Assembly: GCA_050116155.1 (NCBI GenBank)
Contig: JASFPE010000285.1
Location: forward strand, 1 to 7,640
DNA length: 7,640 nt
Reading direction: 5' to 3'
DNA from: G020353355 sp050116155
GTDB taxonomy: Bacteria > Desulfobacterota > Desulfobacteria > Desulfobacterales > JAHEIW01
Position 1 is the stretch's first letter. The number at the start of each line of letters is the position of its first letter. The notes under the pieces were generated by a model, which had not been told where the DNA came from, searched no databases, and was given only the letters and a program-made list of their open reading frames with translations. Position numbers and translations under genes: made by a program. Shown here in pieces: positions 1 through 5,440 of this stretch.

Positions 1-36
1 CTTCGAATAATAAATTCTCGCATCGTTCAACCCTTT

Positions 37-61
37 AAAAGGGAGGCGCAAAACGCCTCCC
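37..61 (-). terminator. Rho-independent terminator of the solute-binding protein gene
   Basis: GGGAGGCG (41-48) and CGCCTCCC (54-61) form a perfect 8-bp GC-rich stem with a 5-nt loop. Read on the minus strand, the stem is followed by TTTT (40-37). It begins 24 nt past the stop codon of the minus-strand gene at 85-1737, so it most likely ends that transcript. Its position suggests the binding-protein gene is not cotranscribed with anything to the left of the window. The short U-tract makes it a moderate rather than ideal intrinsic terminator. Confidence 0.8.
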
Positions 62-84
62 TGCTTGGCGGTTTCTCCAAAGGA

Positions 85-1737
85 TTATGCCTTGGGGTAA
101 TGCAGCTTGCCTTTGTTGTCCCAGGTATATCCAGCTTCGGCCAGAATTTTTTTGGCGATCCGAATATCGGTCGGAAAAGGTTTGACTGCCGGATTGTGCC
201 AAAATTCGTTCGCCGGCGCGATGACCGAACCCCCCAGACTCGCATGGCCGCCTAATACGGCTTCTATAATCAATTCTTTCGGCAGTACATGGGCAATGGC
301 TTTTCTGAACACCGGATCATTTAACGGCGGCCGGCGGGTGTGGTAGCTCAAATCATAAAAACCATGGCTGGGGTAAGCTTTCCCGACACACCCCTTTACC
401 TTGTCAAGATCTTCCATCAGGCTGGGTTTTAGAATATAGCGGGTTCGATCACATTCGCCTTTTTCGATGGCCGCGGCCATAGCGTCATGGCTCCCGTATA
501 CAATCATCAGGTTGCCGGCGCATTTTGGCGGATGGAAATGCTCTTTAAAGGCACTTAGCTTCAACTCACGTCCTCGGTCCCAATACTCGAATTTGAACGG
601 CCCGCTGCCAATGGGCTTTTCGTTGGGATAATTCAATGGATCATCGACGTTCACTTTGTCCGGGATATCTTTCCAGATGTGTTGCGGAATAATAAAGATG
701 GCGGCCAGTACATTGGAAATGAAGGGCGCAGAAGGTTTAACGAGCTTTATACGAACAGAGTGTTTGCCTGTGACGGCAACACTTTCAACATCCTTTAACG
801 CCGCGGCAAAAAAGGGCGCTTTCCACTTGGCGTGGTAATCAAAGGTAAACTTAATATCTTCTGCCGTTACCGGTTGTCCGTCATGGAAAAGCATGCCCTC
901 GCGGATGGTGATGTCGATAGTTCTGGGATCCGGAATGCTATAGGATTTGGCTGCCCAGGGTTTGGCTTGGCCGTCCGAGGCAATTCTGAACAGACGGTCG
1001 TAAAACATACGAAGTTCCTTAAACTCTTTGCCATCTTTCACATCAATCGGATTGAGGTTTTTTAGAGCAGCCGTAACACCGCTTCGGACGTAGCCGTCTC
1101 CCTGGACGACTTCCATATCGATGTCTGACCAGAAACTCCCGATGCCCTCTCCCATCATCGGCGTCAGATTTTTAAGACGGTCTGACCGGTAAGCATTGGT
1201 CATTTTGGCATTGACCAATACGTTTTCGGGTTGTTCTTCATGAATGAGCACTTGAGCCTTTTTTACAAGATCACACCGCTTGTCGACATCCATCTCGATT
1301 TGCTGGGCTTCGGCCAACTTGTCCACCTCGGGATTGGAATAACCGATCCAGTTGTAGCCGCCTTTTTTATACTGTGAGGAATGGTGAACCTGATAGATGA
1401 ATACATTCGGATCGATCCGTATGGACGCTCCGGTGAAGCGCACCAGCCACATATCGTATTCGTGCTCCATAATCACCTTCTGGACGTTTTGTTTGTAGTC
1501 AATCGGCAATGGTTCGACATCCCAGCCCAACTTTTCAAACTCCTGGCAAATCAACCGGGCCGATTCGGGCCTGACGGGATCAAAGGTAGCGGTGGTAGTC
1601 ATCAGTTCCATCGAATCGACCTTAGCGCCCGGCTGCCCTTGCGCAAAAACCATACCGGGACCGGCAATCAGAGAACCCCCCACCAAGGCTCCGGTTTCTT
1701 TTAAAAACTGGCGTCTTCCAATTTTTCGTTCGCTCAT
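85..1737 (-). CDS. Tat-exported ABC transporter solute-binding protein, family 5, apparently circularly permuted
   Basis: Periplasmic solute-binding protein of the family 5 (SBP_bac_5, DppA/OppA/NikA-like) class; it should bind a peptide, nickel chelate or similar ligand for an ABC importer. 550 aa. The start is fixed by a near-perfect Shine-Dalgarno AGGAGGTG (1743-1750) 5 nt upstream of ATG. Residues 7-13 (GRRQFLK) followed by a Gly/Ala-rich hydrophobic stretch and VFA-Q (30-33) form a Tat signal peptide. Family hallmarks are clear but in the wrong order. Residues about 40-192 match the usual C-terminal segment, including GYNWIGYSNPEVDKL (127-141). Residues about 215-545 match the usual N-terminal and middle part: LNPID (228-232), ITIREGMLFHDGQPVTAEDI (276-295), PIGSGPF (375-381), DPVFRKAIAHVLPKELI (474-490), AKKILAEAGY (528-537). 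Total length is normal for the family, so this looks like a permutation rather than a truncation or duplication. No permease or ATPase gene lies nearby, so it is an orphan here. The ligand cannot be told from sequence. Confidence 0.93.
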   Translation of the reverse strand: MSERKIGRRQFLKETGALVGGSLIAGPGMVFAQGQPGAKVDSMELMTTTATFDPVRPESARLICQEFEKLGWDVEPLPIDYKQNVQKVIMEHEYDMWLVRFTGASIRIDPNVFIYQVHHSSQYKKGGYNWIGYSNPEVDKLAEAQQIEMDVDKRCDLVKKAQVLIHEEQPENVLVNAKMTNAYRSDRLKNLTPMMGEGIGSFWSDIDMEVVQGDGYVRSGVTAALKNLNPIDVKDGKEFKELRMFYDRLFRIASDGQAKPWAAKSYSIPDPRTIDITIREGMLFHDGQPVTAEDIKFTFDYHAKWKAPFFAAALKDVESVAVTGKHSVRIKLVKPSAPFISNVLAAIFIIPQHIWKDIPDKVNVDDPLNYPNEKPIGSGPFKFEYWDRGRELKLSAFKEHFHPPKCAGNLMIVYGSHDAMAAAIEKGECDRTRYILKPSLMEDLDKVKGCVGKAYPSHGFYDLSYHTRRPPLNDPVFRKAIAHVLPKELIIEAVLGGHASLGGSVIAPANEFWHNPAVKPFPTDIRIAKKILAEAGYTWDNKGKLHYPKA

Positions 1738-2040
1738 TATTGCACCTCCTGATTTGGATTAAAAAATATTCAGCCTGCTACTTATTGCGGCCAAATTACT
1801 GAATTGACATTAACAAATATGTGAAACCAGTCTGACGTTAAGGATGATTATTTACTTATCATATGAATTAGAAATAACAGAGCTAAAGTAACTCTGCTAT
1901 AAGTTCATGCCAACTAAATCAGACGGTTAGAAGGTAAGGTGAGAGTTATTGTCCTAGCGGTTGCTGTCATATTCGTATCGACAACCTTATAATGCAACCC
2001 TCTCTCATCGAAGGACTATCTAGCCGGAATTCGAAGGAAT

Positions 2041-2056
2041 TGAACATTAATGTTCA
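2041..2056. repeat. Perfect 16-bp palindrome, possible operator
   Basis: TGAACATTAATGTTCA is an exact inverted repeat with no spacer. After one mismatched pair it continues with AA/TT. The size and symmetry fit a dimeric transcription-factor site. It lies about 300 bp upstream of the minus-strand binding-protein start and about 160 bp downstream of the methyltransferase stop. The cognate regulator is unknown. Confidence 0.4.
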
Positions 2057-2145
2057 TTTTACGTTAACCGGCCTTTTGTTTATCAAGCGATGGAAGCTTT
2101 AAATGTCAATGGGTATTTTAACTAAGCCTATAATCTAGAGAATTA

Positions 2146-2162
2146 AATTTAGCAACTAAATT
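2146..2162. repeat. Small AT-rich hairpin downstream of the methyltransferase gene
   Basis: AATTTAG (2146-2152) and CTAAATT (2156-2162) pair over 7 bp around a 3-nt loop. The hairpin lies about 60 bp past the stop of the minus-strand methyltransferase. It is AT-rich and has no strong U-tract, so a terminator role is doubtful. Confidence 0.25.
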
Positions 2163-2219
2163 ATTGTAGGTATTTCATGATCGTCTGGCTGGTAAAAAGC
2201 GATGAGCCCACGGCGGATT

Positions 2220-2762
2220 CTATAGATCCATGCGGTACAGTAAAAAGTGCCTGAGTTGAAAGATATCGATGTGATGAAATCCTGCCTTTTGTGATAATTC
2301 TCTCACCTCCTCTGGCGTAAACCGGCGAGCCTTCGGTGGGCTCTCATGTTGGCGCGGGAAAGGCCACTCCAGAACAACGACTCGTTGCTGTGCAACTCGC
2401 AGCGCTTCCTGTAAAGCTTCAAGCCGATTATCGATTTCGTGCAGGACGAGGCCAAAGAAGACCAGATTAAACGAATTCGCTAAAAAAGGAAGCGCCTCTG
2501 CAGCTGCCATTAGAAAGAAGGCATCGGGTACAAGCATCTTTGCCGCCGCGACCATTTCAGGATCGTTATCAACGCCTGTAACGCAAAGGGCAGGTGAGGA
2601 AAAAACTTCGGCAAACAGACCGCTGCCAGTGCCTATATCCAGCACATTTTTATAACCATCGCTCGGAGCAGATAACTTGACTACACGCTCAATTTCTAAA
2701 TCTTCGATCCTGTCTGGTTCACGTAATTTCTGTACTTTTTGAGGAAATCTTTGCTTTTGCAT
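2220..2762 (-). CDS. Small class I SAM-dependent methyltransferase (Methyltransf_11-like)
   Basis: 180-aa cytosolic protein with a Rossmann-type SAM-binding fold. Motif I is VLDIGTGSG (40-48). VTGVDNDPEM (61-70) ends beta-2, with the acidic residue expected to bind the SAM ribose. AEALPF (88-93) and NSFNLVFFGLVLHEI (97-111) supply the adenine-side and beta-4 motifs; VVVLEWPF (128-135) is beta-5. A C-terminal FTPEEVRELSQKAGF (148-162) is typical of type 11 enzymes. The protein is short and lacks an obvious substrate-recognition insertion, so the methyl acceptor is unknown. ATG is the only standard start before an in-frame stop at 2796-2798, but no good Shine-Dalgarno precedes it, so translation may be weak. 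It is divergent from the transporter gene on its right and is separated from the binding-protein gene on its left by about 480 bp of non-coding DNA. Confidence 0.85.
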   Translation of the reverse strand: MQKQRFPQKVQKLREPDRIEDLEIERVVKLSAPSDGYKNVLDIGTGSGLFAEVFSSPALCVTGVDNDPEMVAAAKMLVPDAFFLMAAAEALPFLANSFNLVFFGLVLHEIDNRLEALQEALRVAQQRVVVLEWPFPRQHESPPKARRFTPEEVRELSQKAGFHHIDIFQLRHFLLYRMDL

Positions 2763-2964
2763 TTCAGGATAGTGTATATTTATTTTTTTGTTTGGCTAAA
2801 TTTGTAATGACCTATGATTGCATGATGAAAGCTTTTTGTAAATCGTTTAGTATCCTGATTTTTTTGCCTTATTGGCCATGGAATGTAACCACCATTTTTC
2901 ATATTTTTCTTTGCGAACTTGGCGGCTTGGCGTGAGGTAATCATTCAATACTTCAAAGTTGAAA

Positions 2965-3627
2965 ATGATAGTTTCCTCCAACCCAAAATATATCAAAAAT
3001 CTATCCACCGCCGGAATTGTGGTGGTTTCGGTGTATATTGCGGCGCAGATGCTTTCCGATATCGCCAGTCTGAAAATCGCATTGATTGCCGGTTTCAGTA
3101 TTGATGCCGGAACATTTATCTATCCGATCACATTCACCCTGCGAGACCTGGTACACAAACGTCTGGGCAAGCAGGCCGCTCGCACGGTGATCATCGTGGC
3201 AGCCGGCATTAATCTGTTCATGGCGCTGTTCTTTCAGTTTGCCGCATGGCTTCCTCAGGACTCGAACTGGGGGTTGGGCAACGAATTTGCTGCGATTCTT
3301 GGCCCGGTATGGCGAATCGTGATGGCCAGCATTATAGCCGAAGTTATTGCGGAGTTGATTGACACGGAAGTTTACCATTTTTGGGTCAGCCGGATCACCA
3401 GACGGTATCAATGGGCGCGGGTTATGATCAGCAACGGGGTCAGTATCCCCATAGACAGCCTGATTTTTTGCTGGGGGGCTTTTGGTTTTGCTCTGCCCCA
3501 TTCTGTGGTATGGTCAATTTTCTTTGCCAATGTCATTGTCAAAGGTCTGGTGACCCTCGTCAGTCTGCCCAGCATATACTTGGTAAAAGAAAGGCAGGAT
3601 GCAGAAACGAATAAGTTGGCCGGTTGA
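2965..3627 (+). CDS. yhhQ: Queuosine precursor transporter, VUT/YhhQ (DUF165) family
   Basis: Integral inner-membrane protein of the VUT family (COG1738, E. coli YhhQ), whose characterised members import queuine-pathway precursors (preQ0/preQ1) for tRNA queuosine synthesis. About six membrane segments are visible, roughly at residues 17-34, 38-58, 74-97, 118-136, 156-178 and 183-208 counted from the TTG at 2959. Family signatures are a PITFTLRDLVHKRLGKQAAR loop (56-75), AEVIAELIDTEVY (127-139) and SNGVSIPIDSLIF (158-170), with conserved charged residues buried between helices. Length (220-222 aa) matches YhhQ. The start is uncertain: TTG at 2959 and ATG at 2965 are in frame and neither has a well-placed ribosome site (GAGG at 2934-2937 is about 22-28 nt away). 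ATG is preferred. The last codons and the TGA lie inside a repeat cluster. No queuosine genes and no preQ1 riboswitch were seen nearby. Ligand is inferred from family only. Confidence 0.88.
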   Translation: MIVSSNPKYIKNLSTAGIVVVSVYIAAQMLSDIASLKIALIAGFSIDAGTFIYPITFTLRDLVHKRLGKQAARTVIIVAAGINLFMALFFQFAAWLPQDSNWGLGNEFAAILGPVWRIVMASIIAEVIAELIDTEVYHFWVSRITRRYQWARVMISNGVSIPIDSLIFCWGAFGFALPHSVVWSIFFANVIVKGLVTLVSLPSIYLVKERQDAETNKLAG

Positions 3628-3697
3628 GCCCGTTAGCCAGTTTAAATCGGATATAATCAATATTTGTAACGGGCTAAACGGGTAACGGGCCAACCGG
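3618..3697. repeat. GCCCGTTA repeat cluster forming a long imperfect hairpin
   Basis: On the top strand GGCCGGTTG, AGCCCGTTA and GCCAGTTTA follow each other as 9-nt units (3618-3644). The complementary form occurs at 3667-3697 as TAACGGGCT, AAACGGG, TAACGGGCC, AACCGG. The left arm (about 3620-3638) pairs with the right arm (3681-3697) as CCGGTTG/CAACCGG plus GCCCGTTA/TAACGGGC with single-base bulges. An alternative exact 9-bp pairing is AGCCCGTTA (3627-3635) with TAACGGGCT (3667-3675). No U-tract follows, so it is not a classical terminator. It overlaps the stop codon of the transporter gene and ends 36 bp before the J-protein start. A TATAAT hexamer sits in the loop at 3652-3657 but has no matching -35. 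Confidence 0.7.
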
Positions 3698-3733
3698 AAA
3701 CTTGATAAAGCGTCTTAGGAAATTACATATAAA

Positions 3734-4537
3734 ATGACCCAAAAGGATTATTATAAAATTTTAGGCGTCGACCAGAATGCCGATGGAAAGCAGATCAAAG
3801 AAGCCTACCGCAAACTGGCTTTCCAGTATCATCCGGATCGAAATGAGGCGAATCCGGAGGCGGTTGAAAAAATGAAATGGGTCAATGAAGCCTATGCCGT
3901 TTTGTCAAACCCTGAAAAACGCAGCGAATATGACATGCTCAAAAAGCAATTTGGTACTTCCGCATATGGGCAGTTTCGGCAGGCATACTCGGAACAGGAT
4001 ATTTTCAGTGGATCGGATATCAACCACATTTTTGAGCAAATGGCCCGCGCATTCGGATTCAGAGGTTCCGAGGACGTATTCAGGGAATTTTACGGCCAGG
4101 GCTACCAGCACTTTAATTTCAGAAAACCTGGAGTTTTCGCCAAAGGCTGGGTGTTTACCGATCCCTCCGGGAAAAGAGGCAAGCAACCGCCGCAGTTCCC
4201 TTTCCAGGGAAACGTGGGGAAAATTTATAAATACCTGTTTAAAAAATTCAGCGGTTTTGAATTACCCGAAAACGGCGCCGATATTAATGGGGTCATTTAT
4301 CTGAGCCCCCAGCAGGCCAGTGAGGGTGGTCCTTACGCTTATTATTTGAAGAAAAAGGCTAAAAAACTGGTCGTTAAAATCCCACCGGGCGTAAAAGAGG
4401 GACAAAAAATCCGATTGGCCGGAATGGGTGAAGAAGGCAAAGGTGGAGGAGCGCCGGGAGATCTCTTTCTAAAGGTTCACATTACCAAACCGTTGTTTCA
4501 GTCTGTCAGAGACTTTATTTCAGGTTTAAAAAAGTAA
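3734..4537 (+). CDS. J-domain co-chaperone (DnaJ/CbpA-like) with a single C-terminal domain
   Basis: Cytosolic Hsp40 expected to deliver substrates to DnaK and stimulate its ATPase. 267 aa. Residues 4-68 form a J domain with the invariant HPD at 33-35 (QYHPDRN), preceded by helix II (KEAYRKLAF) and followed by NEAYAVLSNPEKRSEYD. Residues 70-135 are rich in Phe, Gln and Gly in place of a classical G/F linker. No zinc-finger CxxCxGxG repeats are present, so this is a type B (CbpA/DJLB-like) or simpler J protein. Residues about 182-253 match the first peptide-binding C-terminal domain: VIYLSPQQASEGG, VKIPPGVKEGQKIRLAGMGE and PGDLFLKVHI. The protein stops where a second C-terminal domain and dimerisation helix would begin, making it about 40-60 aa shorter than CbpA. 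The frame ends in a clean TAA with no sign of a frameshift. A modest AGGA (3717-3720) precedes the ATG by 13 nt. Confidence 0.9.
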   Translation: MTQKDYYKILGVDQNADGKQIKEAYRKLAFQYHPDRNEANPEAVEKMKWVNEAYAVLSNPEKRSEYDMLKKQFGTSAYGQFRQAYSEQDIFSGSDINHIFEQMARAFGFRGSEDVFREFYGQGYQHFNFRKPGVFAKGWVFTDPSGKRGKQPPQFPFQGNVGKIYKYLFKKFSGFELPENGADINGVIYLSPQQASEGGPYAYYLKKKAKKLVVKIPPGVKEGQKIRLAGMGEEGKGGGAPGDLFLKVHITKPLFQSVRDFISGLKK

Positions 4538-4545
4538 TTTCTATC

Positions 4546-4592
4546 TTGACTGCATGGTATTATTTCTATACCCTAGTCGGCAATTATATAAT
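4546..4592 (+). promoter_or_regulatory. Putative rrf2 promoter region with imperfect dyad
   Basis: A nested dyad is visible: GACT (4548-4551) with AGTC (4575-4578), and GGTAT (4556-4560) with ATACC (4568-4572), around a 7-nt centre. A perfect TATAAT hexamer lies at 4587-4592 and would place the dyad over the -35 region of a promoter feeding the Rrf2 gene. No good -35 hexamer is spaced to it, which would suit an activator- or Rrf2-controlled promoter. Rrf2/IscR proteins often regulate their own genes, but this dyad does not have the published IscR type 1 spacing. The assignment is inference. Confidence 0.35.
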
Positions 4593-4596
4593 AAAA

Positions 4597-4666
4597 TTTT
4601 CCAAGATCTTTAGCACCACCTGAAAACATGGAATTTTTTAGGGGCTTCCGGATTCATCTTGGAAAA
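4597..4666. repeat. 11-bp inverted repeat flanking a 48-nt spacer upstream of rrf2
   Basis: TTTTCCAAGAT (4597-4607) and ATCTTGGAAAA (4656-4666) are exact reverse complements. They lie just after the candidate -10 hexamer and end 32 bp before the Rrf2 start codon. The pair could be two operator half-sites, a stem in the 5' untranslated RNA, or the ends of a small decayed element. Nothing in the 48-nt spacer looks coding. Confidence 0.55.
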
Positions 4667-4698
4667 CGTCTATTTTTTTGAGGATTTGGAGAGCTAAA

Positions 4699-5178
4699 AT
4701 GAAATTATCCACTCGAAGCAGATACGGTACCCGTTTGATATTGGATATGGCCCAACACTACAATGGCGTACCCGTTCAACTGGGCGATATTGCCAGACGC
4801 CAGAATATTTCTCTGAAATATCTGGAGCAGATCATCCGACCACTAAAAAAAGCCAATTATATCAAAAGTTTTCGCGGAGCCAAGGGTGGACACATATTGA
4901 ATAAGCCTCCGGAAGAAATTACGGTGGGTGAAATCGTCGCCCTGCTTGAGGGTGGCGCCAGCCTTACCCAGTGTTCGGAAAATCCAGGTAGCTGCGACCG
5001 AGTGGAGCAGTGTATAACCCGCTATCTATGGATGGAGGCCTCCCAGGCGATATTTGAGCGCTTGCGCACCATTACCTTTGCAAATCTTGTGGTACTTGCC
5101 AAAAAGGAATGTAAGGAAAAGTTCCTGGACTATATGATCTCACAATCGAAAAGCGCGCAGGATGCCCTAAGTTCCTGA
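4699..5178 (+). CDS. Rrf2-family transcriptional regulator with a three-cysteine cluster
   Basis: Winged-helix DNA-binding regulator of the Rrf2 family (IscR, NsrR, RsrR, CymR relatives), 159 aa. MKLSTRSRYGTRLILDMA at the N-terminus is the family's typical start. The recognition region is QLGDIARRQNISLKYLEQII (27-46) and the wing is RGAKGGHIL (59-67). Cys92, Cys99 and Cys105 are spaced C-X6-C-X5-C in the loop where IscR and NsrR bind an Fe-S cluster (IscR has C-X5-C-X5-C), so cluster-dependent sensing of iron-sulfur status, oxygen or nitric oxide is plausible. ATG 4699 is chosen over an in-frame TTG at 4678 because GGAGAG (4688-4693) is correctly spaced and the protein then begins at the conserved MKLSTRSRYG. 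No isc/suf genes or nitric oxide genes follow. Its target is unknown; the dyads just upstream suggest autoregulation. Confidence 0.92.
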   Translation: MKLSTRSRYGTRLILDMAQHYNGVPVQLGDIARRQNISLKYLEQIIRPLKKANYIKSFRGAKGGHILNKPPEEITVGEIVALLEGGASLTQCSENPGSCDRVEQCITRYLWMEASQAIFERLRTITFANLVVLAKKECKEKFLDYMISQSKSAQDALSS

Positions 5179-5276
5179 GCAGGCCATCCCTATAAGTTTA
5201 TCCAGTTTATCGGACAGACTGCCAGAAATTTATATCTTAATCAATCGCCATACGTGCACGATTCTTATTGGCGCCC

Positions 5277-5305
5277 TTCACAATAAACTCCACGAATACT
5301 ATATT
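5277..5305 (+). promoter_or_regulatory. Sigma70-like promoter for the 5437-7565 gene cluster
   Basis: TTCACA (5277-5282, 5 of 6 to TTGACA) and TATATT (5300-5305, 5 of 6 to TATAAT) are separated by exactly 17 bp. Transcription would begin near 5312 and give a leader of about 125 nt before the secreted-protein start at 5437. It is the best-spaced promoter I could find in the window. The call is by consensus only. Confidence 0.5.
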
Positions 5306-5345
5306 ATCTCCTTATTTGTGTTTTAAAAGGACTTTTGAATGTGTT

Positions 5346-5399
5346 ATGAACATGAGAAATTCCGATCCGGCTGAAGCAGGAGCGATCGAAGTCAAGTGA
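5346..5399 (+). other. Possible 17-codon leader ORF
   Basis: ATG AAC ATG to TGA encodes a 17-aa peptide, MNMRNSDPAEAGAIEVK. Its TGA overlaps the ATG of the next small ORF as TGATG (5397-5401). A second start at 5339, out of frame, gives an 11-codon ORF with a better ribosome site (AAAAGGA, 5325-5331). No known leader-peptide motif (histidine, tryptophan or arrest sequence) is visible. Chance is a real alternative. Confidence 0.2.
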
Positions 5400-5440
5400 T
5401 GCCACTAAATTCGGCATTCATTCTGGAGGGAGCGCAATGA
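5399..5440 (+). other. Possible 13-codon leader ORF coupled to the secreted-protein gene
   Basis: This ORF (MPLNSAFILEGAQ) starts at the TGATG overlap with the preceding ORF. Its TGA forms an ATGA overlap (5437-5440) with the start codon of the secreted-protein gene. Its 3' part contains the Shine-Dalgarno GGAGGG (5425-5430) of that gene, so ribosomes translating it would cover the site. It has no clear ribosome site of its own and depends on coupling if it is real. Confidence 0.2.

Larger units (their letters stand above)
1738..2219. other. Non-coding AT-rich intergenic region
   Basis: About 480 bp with no credible gene. Next to the binding-protein gene it holds the ribosome-binding site at 1743-1750. 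It also holds a perfect 16-bp palindrome (2041-2056), a 7-bp hairpin AATTTAG/CTAAATT (2146-2162) and a weak CAGAG/CTCTG dyad (1878-1896). TATAAT hexamers occur on the plus strand at 1988-1993 and 2129-2134 but without well-spaced -35 elements. No convincing promoter for the minus-strand gene was found by eye, although it must start transcription somewhere here if 2220-2762 is a separate unit. No terminator with a U-tract is visible after the methyltransferase, so read-through from it cannot be excluded. Confidence 0.5.

Noticed and set aside
1804..1809. TTGACA as a -35 promoter element on the plus strand
   Set aside because: No -10-like hexamer follows at 16-18 bp, and no plus-strand gene begins downstream for more than 1 kb.
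2763..2958. PreQ1 riboswitch or clear promoter before the queuosine-precursor transporter
   Set aside because: No preQ1-type stem with A-rich tail was seen, and the best -10-like TATGAT (2813-2818) has only a poor, 19-bp-spaced TTGTTT as -35.
2919..3104. 61-codon plus-strand frame starting at TTG ahead of the transporter
   Set aside because: It overlaps the transporter in another frame and its translation resembles nothing; only its GAGG at 2934-2937 was of interest, and that is inside it.
3001..3501. Long open frame on the minus strand inside the transporter gene
   Set aside because: It is antisense to a clear VUT-family gene, its translation is low-complexity in Arg, His, Asn and Gly, and it has no ribosome site or recognisable domain.
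3652..3657. TATAAT as the J-protein promoter
   Set aside because: It lies in the loop of the GCCCGTTA hairpin and no -35-like hexamer is found 15-19 bp upstream.
3885..4304. Open frame on the plus strand inside the J-protein gene
   Set aside because: It overlaps a well-supported J domain and linker in another frame and shows no domain or start signal.
4678..4698. Seven-residue N-terminal extension of the Rrf2 protein from a TTG
   Set aside because: The Shine-Dalgarno GGAGAG lies inside the extension and is correctly spaced for ATG 4699, where the family-typical MKLSTRSRYG begins.
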